This document shows, piece after piece, positions 29,687 through 39,730 of a DNA stretch of 39,953 nt. The notes below the pieces were generated by a model. The model was not told the origin of the DNA. It saw only the letters and a list, made by a program, of their open reading frames with translations, and searched no databases. Source of the DNA: Chara braunii (Eukaryota > Streptophyta > Charophyceae > Charales > Characeae); the NCBI GenBank assembly GCA_003427395.1, contig BFEA01000038.1, positions 133,592-173,544 on the forward strand, in the 5' to 3' direction. Each line of letters begins with the position of its first letter. Position 1 is the first letter of the stretch. The position numbers and the translations under genes are program-made.

Positions 29687-31670
29687 GCTTTATGGAGGAG
29701 AGAGCTCTAGGTGAAGAAGCGCTGGTAGCACATGGGAATTTGACACTGCGGCAGGTACATCATCCTCGTCTTAGTCCGGACCTTCAGCGGCTTGCGCAGT
29801 TCTTCTGCTCGAAGGGCGTCTACGCGGCAGCAGAGATCCACGTCGACGGGAGGGCTGACGCAATCATATTGGCTGAAGCTGTCAAGTTGCGACAGCGAGC
29901 ATCTGCGGGCGTCGGCCGGATAACGGTGGTAGTTAATTTCAGTGGAGATCACACGGCGATCCCCCCCTGCCGACACACGAGAATCAAGGTGGCGTTGCTT
30001 CTGTGGGTGCACAATCTTCAGAACGAGTGGACCCAGCTCCTGGCGCACCAAGGGGACGTGATCACACCAATCCGAGCGATCGAATACAACGGCCTTCGGC
30101 TGGATCGGTGTGACCCGCCGATGTACTTACCCCCTCTCATCCCCTTCCATCCCCGATGAGCTCCTTCCCGATCTCTACTTTCGAAGCTTCCTTCTTCCTT
30201 CCCCACCTTTTGGCAATCTGATCTTCATCCCCGCCTCTCCTTCTCCATAAATCCTCTGGTTGTTCCCCTCCTCGATCCCTCTCAGTGGGACGCGTGGCGA
30301 AGAGACTTCATCGAACTCTCACTGTGTTTGGTGGAAGTACGAGTGGCGTGGACGAGGGACGAGAGAAATTATCCGCGGTCTGAGCGATTGGAGCTCCTTT
30401 TGATTCAGGCGTGGCGGACCGAAGTAGAGGGGGACCTTCTCAGTTTTCTATTCGGGTCAGTACGTCCAGGCTGTCGGAGGCTTCTCACCCAGGAGCTTAC
30501 GGTCCCGATTGCGCAGCTGGCCGACGATCTTGACGTCAGCATTGTCTCCCAGGTCGACCCGCGCTTGGTGCCCCACGTCACCTCGCGCACGCTGTCGCCG
30601 TATCTTCAGTGGTCAGCTTGCGTGGAGGGCTTCCCATCGAGAATTTCGCCTTCACGGTTGGATTATTTGGATCCGCGCGACATCGTGGATCCCGCTTTCT
30701 ACAGACCGTCGTACGAGGACGAATTGGAGGAGATAATCCGCGAGGAGCTTGCGGAAGAAAGTTCGGAGGAAGAGGAGGAGAATCCGAACAAAGACGAAGG
30801 GGAGCCAGCACAGCAGCAAGAAGGAGAAGAAGACGAGCTCCTGCAAACGGAGAACGAAGAGGAAGCAGAAGAAGAACACAGCGAGCAAGGGAGCGGTGAC
30901 GACAACGACGAGGAGCACGCCGACGAGGATCTCCCAGCTAGAAATTGCGCCGGTTGCTGATCTTCCGATCAGCAACGATCCAACGCTCGACCCGGAGCCA
31001 CCTCAGCCAGACGACGGCGATGTGGCCCCGATGGCTGGGCCGTCCGTTCGCCGGCCTCCTTCCCCACCGCGACACCGATGATGAAGCCGCTCCCCCTCCG
31101 CCTCCCTCTCCCTCGCGGCCCGTCCCGCACTTCGAGCACGTCGAGATGAGGCCGATCAGTCTTCGTCCTCAGGATCTCTCTCTCCGACCCCATGACTTCC
31201 TCACCCTACGCCAGCTCACCCGTTCCGTCGTCTTCCCCCACAATCCCTTCCCCCGCGACACTTTTCGTCATTACTTCTCCATTCGTCTCTCTGTCACAGT
31301 CCATCCCCACTTATCCTCCCGGCGTGCTTCCCCTAAGTGCCCTCTCCATGTACTTCTTTTTAGCGTAGGATGGCGTCGTATCAACGCCGTATAGGTTTAT
31401 TGCCTCTTCACGGGGTTAATCCCCGCATGCACCGACCGCGATCGCTTTCGCGCGGCGCTTCTTAGAACCTTCACCACTCTCTATCCCGACTACCTCGCTT
31501 CTCTCCCCACTACTGGCCGCCGATTTCCCCGCTTCCATAGAATCGTCCATCATCGGAGCCTTCCGGAGACGAACGATGAGCTGGAACGTTTCTTCCCGCC
31601 TATCCCAACTCATCCCCCATCAACACCTCCACCTGCCTATCGTCTTCCTTTTCCTCTTCCCCACGAGTGA
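29683..31670 (+). pseudogene. Third gene of element 2, after pol, unknown function
   Basis: The ATG at 29683 overlaps the pol stop (ATGA), in the -1 frame. About 660 codons can be followed: one frame to 30960 with a TGA at 30157, a short piece in the +1 frame to about 31075, then a third frame to TGA 31668 with a TAG at 31392. Visible parts: a ~150-residue globular-looking start (MSFMEERALG, LAQFFCSKGVYAAAEIHVDG), a middle part (WDAWRRDFIELSLCLVEVRV), a Glu/Asp-rich block (~30715-30945), a proline-rich PPPPPSPSRP, and a basic/aromatic end (RFRAALLRTFTTLYPDYLA). No signal peptide or membrane helix is visible, so it is not an obvious envelope protein. I do not recognise the family. Confidence 0.6.
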
Positions 31671-31838
31671 CGACAACCAGGATACGACTACCGCGCAGCA
31701 TGACTTCCACACTCGTTCGCACGGTATGCGGCAGAAAAGAAGATCAACCATCCACGACCAATCAATCGAAGATGATCGACACGTCTGCTAACAAGCAGGA
31801 GCTTGCTTATCTTTGGAACCCCCTGGGCGTCACATATG
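31671..31838 (+). other. Short region before the 3' LTR of element 2
   Basis: A polypurine tract is expected directly before the 3' LTR, but the last bases are CCTGGGCGTCACATA. The nearest purine-rich piece (GGCAGAAAAGAAG, 31731-31743) is ~95 bp away. The junction with the LTR forms the 16-bp palindrome CGTCACATATGTGACG (31828-31843), and TGGGCGTCACA also occurs at the outer end of the 3' LTR (34253-34263). Confidence 0.55.
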
Positions 31839-34252
31839 TGACGAACTAGCTTTTGTAATGCACGACTTTCTGCGCGAAATGCTAAGCGGGGTCCCACGTC
31901 AATTGGACGGGTTGATGGAAAATTGCATGTGTGTCCTTGCTTTCTTCGTTGTTTCTTCGTTCGCGCACGAGCCCCTGATGACAGTTGGGGACAATTCGGG
32001 AATGCACGGGGAAAAGGGGGTGAAACTTGGTCGGATGGATGCGGAGTGCACGCCGAGTGCGCGATTAATAAACGTTGGTGTCGCTTCTTTTCTTTCGTTT
32101 CCCTTCTTTTAATTTTGTTTTGTCGGACTTTTAGGCGCGCAGACATCGCACGGGAATTTCGGTGTCTCTTTTTGAATTTCCTTCTTGAATTTCCTTTTTG
32201 AATCTTGGTCGGATCCATATGGCCTTCGGAATTTTGATTTTCTTTTTCGGACCTTTTCATAATATCGGCAGGCTAGCTAGGAATTTAGGAATTTTGGAAT
32301 TTCCGTTTTTCTAGGGCGCTGCTCTGCATGTTCGCGCGCTCTTTCTTGCTGCTGCGCTAGGACCTTAATTGATTGGCGCCTTAATCCTTTTGCAACTGTA
32401 ATTTTTGGCGCACACTTTTGTAACTGTATCTTTCTGTTTCTTGCTTCTTATTCTTCCCACCTCGTTTCTTCCTCTCTCCCCTCCTTAGCTGGGTAACCGC
32501 GTTTGCATGTTCGGAATGATGCATGGAGTTGGGTACGTCCCCCACGCCGCGGCCCGACCGTGCAAACGTAAGCACTCCCTTTCTCCCATCTATCTACGTC
32601 CTTGTAATTCCGTGTTCTTTGCGCATGCATGCACGCTATAAATTTCGGCTGCGCGATTAACTTTCTCTCGTAACAGTTGCTGGAAGCTCGGGGTTGCGCG
32701 ATCGAGAGGGTCGGCACACGAGCGAAGTAAGAGGTGAGTGAAGTGGGAGTCGGGCGACCCGACAAGCTGGTGCCGAATGCGCGGGGTTGACGCGGGCCAC
32801 GACGGACTGTGGGCGCGGAGCGAACCTGACGGGCGCAGGAGGACTAATCAGGGTGACGGCTTCATGTGTTGGTGCGCGACGACGAACTGTCGGCATCGGA
32901 GAGAGAGAGAGAGGAGAGAGAGTTGAGGTTGAGGATGAACATGGATTTGCGTTTTTCTTTTCGGCCTTTTTTTTTATCTGTGTATATAAATTTTGGTGTC
33001 GATTACGGGCAACTCGCCCTTGTCTTTGCGGCCATATACTCGTACTATCGTTCGATTTGATCCTTTTTTTTTGTATCGATGTTTTCTCCTTTTTTCGTTC
33101 CTTCTCCGGAATCCTCTTTTGCAAATGATGTATGGATGGTCGCGCACCTTCGCATTTTCGTTTTTGATCGTTTTTCTTCGAACCCTCGTACATGATGAAT
33201 GAGAATGGGGATTGCATGTTGGCGTGATCAGTAGAATGTGTTGGCTTGCCGAATCTTATGGGTAGTCTGGAGCACACCATCGGACGTGCCATATGGGCAC
33301 CTGCAAGTGCGATCCGAATGGAGTGCGGCTTACATGTGTCCATACCACTCGGACCCGCCAATCGGGTCTTGGCTAATGCCCGTCGTCAGCCCCTCACTGA
33401 AGTAGGAGTCGACATTAACCGGGATCGGGTTACCCATCACGCGTAAGTGCGACTTGTTCGCATCTCCCTTACGCACTTACGAGCGGTGATCTCCCCGATT
33501 AACTTATCCCCCAAGGCGTGAGTGATGAAAGAATGACGAGCTCGCGGAGGCTAGACGTATCTTGGAATTCCGGGGATTACGAGTCGTATTTCGGATACCG
33601 GGAAATCTGGGAAGAAGAGCAACTCCGATTACGGGAAAATTTGAGAAACCCGGTGTTCCCCTGCCTCACGGAAAACGATAGATTCTGCGCTAGGGAATTC
33701 CATCTCGCCGTACGAGGCGACCCACTGATACCCGACTACCCAAACACGTACAACACGCAGTATTTCATAACCCCCAGCTTCGTCCTTATCGCCACTAATT
33801 TCCCGCCATACCACCTCCTCCTCCCCTATCATCAGCTTATAGTAGTATCGTGGAATTCCATAGCGCCTTATTGGCCCTCCACCCCGCGCAGAAGCTGCAG
33901 GCGATGTGCCCATACCCGAACCCCCGGAGCCTCGGCACCTAGGCATAGTTCCCAACAACCCACGCCACGTGGCGGACCCCGAAGGCATGGGCCCCAAGGA
34001 CCGCCTCGACAGGCTCCCCAGAACTGGCGATCACGTCAGGATCGGACGGCCCCGCACAACCAGCGTGCAAGCCCGCGCCCGTAAATTTTTCCATTGCTCT
34101 ATTGTATCTCTACCCCTGAACTTGGCCACAGAAGATCCCAGTTTCGACCTGGGACTTCAACCCCCACTTTCCCAAAAATCCTTGGCACACCCCTCTTCGC
34201 ACTTCCAGGCCCCCATCCCACTCCGATCAGGAAGTCGCGCCGGGCGTGAGGT
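31839..34252 (+). repeat. 3' LTR of element 2 (~2.4 kb)
   Basis: Starts TGACGAACTAGC and matches the 5' LTR up to GGGCGTGAGGT. It contains three segments that the 5' LTR lacks: about 32120-32310 (with imperfect repeats of GAATTTCCTT type), about 33119-33178, and about 33486-33975 (with an open frame). Otherwise it differs only by scattered substitutions, mostly transitions. If the LTRs were equal on insertion, the 5' LTR has since lost these parts. Confidence 0.88.
33518..34084 (+). CDS. Open frame inside the 3' LTR, unknown
   Basis: Open for 188 codons; the first ATG is at 33533. Most of it lies in the segment missing from the 5' LTR. The first ~110 residues look protein-like (WNSGDYESYFGYREIWEEEQ, then LTENDRFCAREFHLAVRGDP and YNTQYFITPSFVLIATNFPP), whereas the rest is Arg/Pro-rich and reads LTR sequence shared with the other copy. 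It may be a captured host fragment or a remnant of an element gene. No domain recognised. Confidence 0.3.
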   Translation: MSDERMTSSRRLDVSWNSGDYESYFGYREIWEEEQLRLRENLRNPVFPCLTENDRFCAREFHLAVRGDPLIPDYPNTYNTQYFITPSFVLIATNFPPYHLLLPYHQLIVVSWNSIAPYWPSTPRRSCRRCAHTRTPGASAPRHSSQQPTPRGGPRRHGPQGPPRQAPQNWRSRQDRTAPHNQRASPRP

Positions 34253-34263
34253 TGGGCGTCACA

Positions 34264-34289
34264 GCACACTGCGACAACCTAACAACAAC
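34264..34289 (+). repeat. 26-bp direct repeat abutting the 3' end of element 2
   Basis: Exact copy of 21860-21885. The sequence after it (AGGAGTAACAACAGCAGTG) resembles the sequence before the first copy (AGTAGTAACAACAGCAATG), so the target may itself have been a short tandem repeat. Confidence 0.85.
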
Positions 34290-36700
34290 AGGAGTAACAA
34301 CAGCAGTGTACACAATGGTAGGAACAGGAATAGGTCCTCCACCTATGGGACTTGTAGAGAATGTCTATACCTCGCGCCCAAAAGTACCTGTTCGACAGAG
34401 CTCGTTCGACTATGCTCAGATTAGGGCCGAGTAGGGTACGTGGGGCTCTGATTAGCCCTGGTACCTGCAACCACTGTCTGGTCAGGTCGTCCCCATCAAA
34501 AGATGACCGGAGGGTGATAGTCCTGAGTGGTAGACACTGAAGTAGGGTCGTGGGAGTAGGGGTGCACCGGGAAGACATTACGAGAGTGGGAGGTTTAGAG
34601 GGAGTCACATAGGAATGGGGGACCTCTATAGACCATCTGGATAACCACATTACCGATTGTTGAAGGTGACTGTCATATGTCTGGAGTCCAACCTCCGAGT
34701 CTACAACAACCTGGGCTTTTTAAGAAGGGGGGAGAGGGGGAATTTGCGGCACTGCAGTGTGGATGGTTATGATAAGCTGGGATCCGTACTTCGCGGCTTC
34801 ACGTACCCTTCGGAGTAAACTCCGAGGTAAGCCTCGAACCAGGGATCTTAGTTGTTCAGGAAAAAACGGGTCCATTTTTCATTTTCGAGGTTAATGGCAT
34901 GCATCTTTCAAAATTACCCCTATCCTTGTTCAAATTAGTTCTTCGCGCGGACGGTTAGCGATCGCGTGAAGAAATCCAAGAAACAGTTACGAATTTCAGT
35001 TGGATGCATTTAAATTTTCTTTGTGTTAAAGTGCACGGGACCATTTTCGAATTCTTGCATGGCTCATAAGCTTTGTTCCCGCTTTGTGCGTGTGCGCCAT
35101 CGTCCCCTCTGGCTGAGCGCTTCTCCCTGCATGTCCTTTCATCTCCCCTCGATTCCGCACCCAATCCTCCTCTTACCCTTCGGGGCGATCGATTGGTCAC
35201 TAGTTGGGATTGATCGCAGTTTGGACGACCACCCCAATTGAACGAGGAATACCGATCTCCCTGCCTCCTTCGATCTTCTTGGAACCTCCTCTCTTCCTCT
35301 GTCCTGATCATCTACATCCCTTGCTTCCCGCACCACATGCTAGCACCTCACCGCCTTCCACGTTATAAATTCTCGCAGCCCCTTCCTCTCCTCCTCTTTG
35401 ATCTCGACTGCAATGTTGCGCAAGCTATGCGCGAAGACCACCGCGTCGAACAGGCTCGACGTGCCCAAGTGACGAGCGGAGTGACTACATAGGGTGGGTT
35501 GGCGGTAGACTTGAGGGTACGTGCGGTCGGAGGGACTGAGCGGTGGTGGAGATAAAACGTGGCCAGCGGCAAAGGCCGCAGAGCCTTGTGGCTATGGTTG
35601 GTTGACGTTCTGGTTGGTTGGGGGTTGTGCCTGATTGAAGCCGGTTTTGTGCAATTTTGAATAGCGAGGGATTCTCTCTTTTCTCCATTGTTGCTTTGTC
35701 GAAGTGTTGTGCGTGCAGTAGACTAAGTGTGGGTACTAAGTCGCATCCATGATATTGATTATGAGGGTCTATGGATGTTGAGTGCTTCGTTGAACAAGAT
35801 GCATGCATGTATGGATGTGGAGTGATGTCACGAGTGTAAAGCTTCGTAGGCGCGACCTGGGGGAAAGGTGGGTGTGTCGGACGTCTACCTGTATCCATGA
35901 GTGTGTTGATCTCCCCTTCCTTGCCTTTCCCACCCCTTGCCAATTCCTGGCACTATCCATGAGTGCAGGGAATCGTCGCCCACTCTTCCCTCTCTTCCCT
36001 CTCCCACGCAAGTGCCACGTGTCGGTTTGTCCCATGTTCCAACCAGCTGGTCGTAGTAACTAGAGGCTCGGTCGAGTGTATCTTTGCGAGTCGCCCGATC
36101 TCTTTGCTTCTCGACTTTAGCCATTTTATCATGACAATGATTCGGTGACTAATGACGCGGTGTCCCTAAACTTGCATCTTGCTAAGTGGGAGAGAATGGG
36201 GTGAGTCCCATTAAGATTTGCATGGAGTCGAGATTTATTGCGCTACACGTGAGCGCGAGTAATGCTCGACCCTCTCATTGATTTGCCACAACACCCTCCC
36301 GCCATTCCCGATTGTGGATGAAGACAATGTATACTGCGATGCGGATGTGCGAAGTGCGTTGTTGCAAACCGACCAAGTTCACCTATACAACCCGTCCAAG
36401 GCTTGTCATATAAGGGGGGGAGGGTTCGTGCTGATTGACCGGTTTTCTTCCTTAGAGGGGCAGGGAAGGGGAGGGGGAGGTCATCATGAGGAGATCATAA
36501 TAAAGGACGGGTAAATAAGACTTTGGTTGATATTTCCACATGGGTTCGTCCTTCCTCCAGTTTTTCCACAAGAGCTTGGTGTCATGAATTTTTGTTATTA
36601 TCTTCGTTTGGCCCAACCATTCTTCAGAAATTGTTTCTGGCCCGATATGGCCAAACTTTTTTAGAGGCGACATACGTAAAAAATCGCGGAGTAAGGGGCC
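34290..36700. other. No recognisable gene
   Basis: About 2.4 kb of anonymous DNA. Open stretches on both strands (for example 34955-35311 minus, 35485-35943 minus and 36278-36514 plus) show no domain, and their frames overlap each other. No RNA gene or clear transposon end was recognised. Confidence 0.5.
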
Positions 36701-37572
36701 CAAGTATATATATATAAGGCTCTATTTTTTTCACACTTGCAGAAAATATGCGGCTACACGGAAAATCGACGAAAGAGACAAAGAGGGGTACAGGCGGAGG
36801 AATTGTGCTCATACAAGGACGATCGGAACACGTAATAAATCTCATCGAACGAGATATCGTGTTCTAGGAATCTTCAACTTTAAGACAAATATGGACTCGA
36901 GTGCGGCACCTAACAAATTTGATGACTTCAACAATTGGTAACGGCCACAATTGTAACCAGCTGTTCTAGAACACGTTTGAGAAATCACTGCAAGTGTTTT
37001 CAGTACCTATGTTGAATCAGCATCTTAATTTTATTAATTTATTTATTTATCTGTTTTGTCTACAGTTTGAGACTCACTTGCCATGAAGGTAAGGAGAGTA
37101 CTCGAGGAAGAAATATTTAAGTGCGGAATGTAATGATTATACTACACCTTAAGCAAATGGAGTAGAAGGGTTGTACGGGCAGAGTGTTGCAACATCCTTT
37201 CATGATGTAAATGATCTTTGAAAGTAAAGCTCCAACTACATTATCATTTGAGTTCATCTTATAGTGAGTCTGTAGTTGCGCTTAGGAATGCTTGCTCGGT
37301 GGCTTCGCTGATTGATGCATTCGCAGAGAACATGGAATCCTGCCGTGCAAAGATGTTGAATAATTGGGGTTCGAGGATTGGAGTTTACTTTCGACTATCC
37401 TAGTGATGGTCGGTTATCTCACTGAAGTTTGATATCATGAAGCGAATTGTGGTCACGGTGGCATTGCCGCAGTCATCAAGTTGTTGGATCGCATCAAGTG
37501 CCCAAAGAAAGTTCGAGTGAAGACAGTCGGGCACAATACCTGCTTGAAGGGAACTGATGTGGTGATAATTGT
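36701..37572. other. Anonymous region with a TATA-like run
   Basis: TATATATATATAAGG at 36704-36718 could act as a TATA box but no gene start follows convincingly. An open stretch at 37218-37403 and another at 37481-37669 might be upstream parts of the decayed frame that follows. No domain recognised. Confidence 0.3.
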
Positions 37573-38292
37573 ATGTACTGGCGTGGGAGAGGCTGCGAAA
37601 AAGGTAGGAGGTCCAGTTGTAACCGGTACTGGATGGAATTTTCCGCAAGAATGCAAACTCCACCAGTGACCGCATCAACGAATGCGAGTGGGCAAACACC
37701 TACACCCACCATGCAAGTGATGACACCGATCTCCGGATTGGCACAACAGGCAGTGGCATTGCCACAACTTCCGCCAGTTGGATACTATCCGTCGATGTGT
37801 GGGTGACAGCCTCCTCCACCACCGAATTGGAACTCTAATCAGAGGCAGCCAAGCGTCAATTCGTTTCCGAGACCTTGACAAAGAGGATGGTTTACTAAGG
37901 AGCATCTCGATCTCATAAAAAAATGGAAGACGAGAGATTTAGACAAGGATATCAAAAACCTGTGCGCAGTTGAATCTAGTGGCACGAGCTCTACTCGAGA
38001 TGGTAATAAGGAGAGGAAACCAAAGGAGGTTGTGGATGACAGCGAGGTGATAATAAAAACATGGATCGTGAGTACGTTTGCAGGGTCCTAAAAAAAGATA
38101 GCAGATAAATTGAAGGACGTGCATAGAAAGACTACGGCAACAATCCAAGATCGGGAAAGAAGAAGGTGGAAGAACTCGATGAAGAAAAAAGGGACAGAGG
38201 GAGTTGTGAGAAGCGAAAGTGCGACTTTGCATCACCGACCGTGTCGAGATCAAGATCAAAATTTCGACCAAAGAGCGTCGGCAGGGCAGTGA
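37573..38292 (+). pseudogene. Decayed Lys/Glu-rich reading frame, possibly Gag-like
   Basis: One frame holds together for 240 codons with only three stops (near 37804, 37876 and 38089). It has a Gln/Pro/Thr-rich part (ARMQTPPVTASTNASGQTPT, PQLPPVGYYPSMCG, QPPPPPNWNSNQRQPSVN), then a charged helical part (GWFTKEHLDLIKKWKTRDLD, DKLKDVHRKTTATIQDRERR). Similar charged peptides continue in other frames to about 38780 (TRGKNISRMLQKAQS). A Pro/Gln-rich stretch before a charged coil recalls Gag-type proteins of retroelements, but no zinc knuckle or RT was found nearby. Identity unknown. Confidence 0.45.
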
Positions 38293-38780
38293 ATATCTGA
38301 CCGATGCAGATCAACCTATCGGATGATGACGAGGACAAAAGGGTTGGAGATAAAGTCCGTTAGAATACACGGATTGACGAGAGGCAAGAACATCTCGCGA
38401 ATGTTGCAGAAGGCGCAAAGCCTGAAAAGATTAAAAACATGCTCCTAGCCTTAACGGGAAAATCAAATCAAGGAGGTGAGAACCAATCGTCAAGCTACAT
38501 AGGAGGGCTTGGAACGTAGGTGGATAAGGTGAAGACGAAACAAACCAGCGACGAACAATTGGAAGAGTGGAACACATGAAGGAGTTGGAGAAAGCGAAGG
38601 CATCGCAGAAGGAGGTCATCAAATATATGAGGTGTCGCTTGAACTACTACATAACCAAGGATTACAAAGAAATCAAGGCACTTTGTAAGAAGAGTAACAC
38701 TCGCTGCGATCGAAAAGACAAGGGGGCATGAGAACTGGCGAAACAAGACACCGAGCAGTGTCGGCCTGTTGTACGGAGAC

Positions 38781-38960
38781 GAGCCGTACAAACTCTTGTA
38801 CGTCCGTACGTATGCCCCTCTACCTCCTATATGGAGCATACCTACGGACTTTGGCCTCGAAATTCGGGGCCTTGGGGGAGGACTCTTAGGAGACTAAAGC
38901 CCTTTTGGGGGGTGCGGGTGCCGAGGGAAAACCTCCCCCATCGAAAAAAATAAAATTAAA
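38781..38960. other. G-rich spacer, no gene
   Basis: G-runs and CTCCCCC-type sequence leading into the terminal simple-repeat block. No coding sequence is recognised. Confidence 0.4.
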
Positions 38961-39177
38961 ATTTGGGGTTGGGGTAAAAATAATAATAATAATAATAAAA
39001 AATTGATTGGTTGATTGATGATTGGTTGGTGATTTGATTGGTTGGTTAATTAATTGATTGATTGATTGATTGGTTGGTTGGTTGGTTGATTGATTGATTG
39101 ATTGATTGATCGATCGATCGATTAATAATAAAAAAATGAGCGAGCACAGATGGTTGTGTGCACGTGCATGCTCGCAC

Positions 39178-39238
<61 letters not shown>

Positions 39239-39730
39239 ACTTTGTGAAAGAGAGAGAAAGAGTGAGAGTATGTGTGTATGTGTAAGTGTAAGAGACAGAG
39301 AGTGTATGTCTGTGTGTGTGCGCTTGTGCCCGCTTGTGTGTTTGTGTGCGTCTGTGTGCGCGTTTGTGTTTGCGTGTGTGTGTGTCTATGTGTGTATGTG
39401 TGTGTGTGTGTATGTGTGTGTGTGTGTATGTGTATGTGTGTGTGTGTGTGTTTGTGTGTGTGCGTGCATGTGTGGGTGTGGGTGTGTGTTATCATGTTCG
39501 CTATACACTAAAAAAAAAGCATGACTGTACCAGACTGTTTTATCAGACTTCCACCAACTTATCAGGAGTGTGTATATGTATGTGTGTGTATGCGTGTGTG
39601 TGTACGTGTGTGTGTGCGCACACAAACGAGCACGAACCACACACAAACACACATCAATCAATCAATCAATCTGTCAATCGATCAATCAAGCAATCAAGCA
39701 ATCATTTTTTTCGATTTTTTTTTTTCAAAA
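38961..39730. repeat. Compound microsatellite block, imperfect inverted repeat
   Basis: From left: A-rich DNA, (TAA)n at 38978-38998, (TTGA/TTGG)n at about 39002-39120, (GA)n at 39181-39231, and (GT)n with GTAT variants at about 39260-39490. A short unique stretch follows (39491-39565), then GTGT/CACA, then (ATCA)n at 39652-39705 and T-runs. The left TTGA block with A-runs and the right TCAA block with T-runs are reverse complements of each other, so the block could fold as a large cruciform. Confidence 0.85.

Larger units (their letters stand above)
21886..34263 (+). mobile_element. Large Ty3/gypsy-type LTR retrotransposon (element 2) with PHD finger and third gene
   Basis: Order: 5' LTR, PBS, gag-protease-RT-RNase H, PHD finger, integrase, a third gene, 3' LTR; about 12.4 kb. 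RT, RNase H and integrase motifs and their order are those of Ty3/gypsy. Gag, RT and integrase share one forward frame; the segments that leave it (25573-26560 and 27470-27980) return to it, which points to small compensating indels in an originally continuous gag-pol frame. In-frame stops at 27032, 28694, 28820, 29060 and 29399 also show that this copy is dead. No polypurine tract is evident before the 3' LTR, which is odd. Confidence 0.9.

Noticed and set aside
29683-30159. Envelope-like or archaeal-type RNase H domain in the third gene
   Set aside because: No signal peptide, membrane helix or acidic catalytic pattern was seen. The short DG motif alone is not evidence.
30652-30975. Cys/Phe/Leu-rich open frame on the minus strand resembling a membrane protein
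   Set aside because: It is the antisense of the Glu/Asp-rich block in the third gene of element 2.
39046-39524. Open frames of THTHTH or CVCVCV type on both strands
   Set aside because: Simple-repeat translation.
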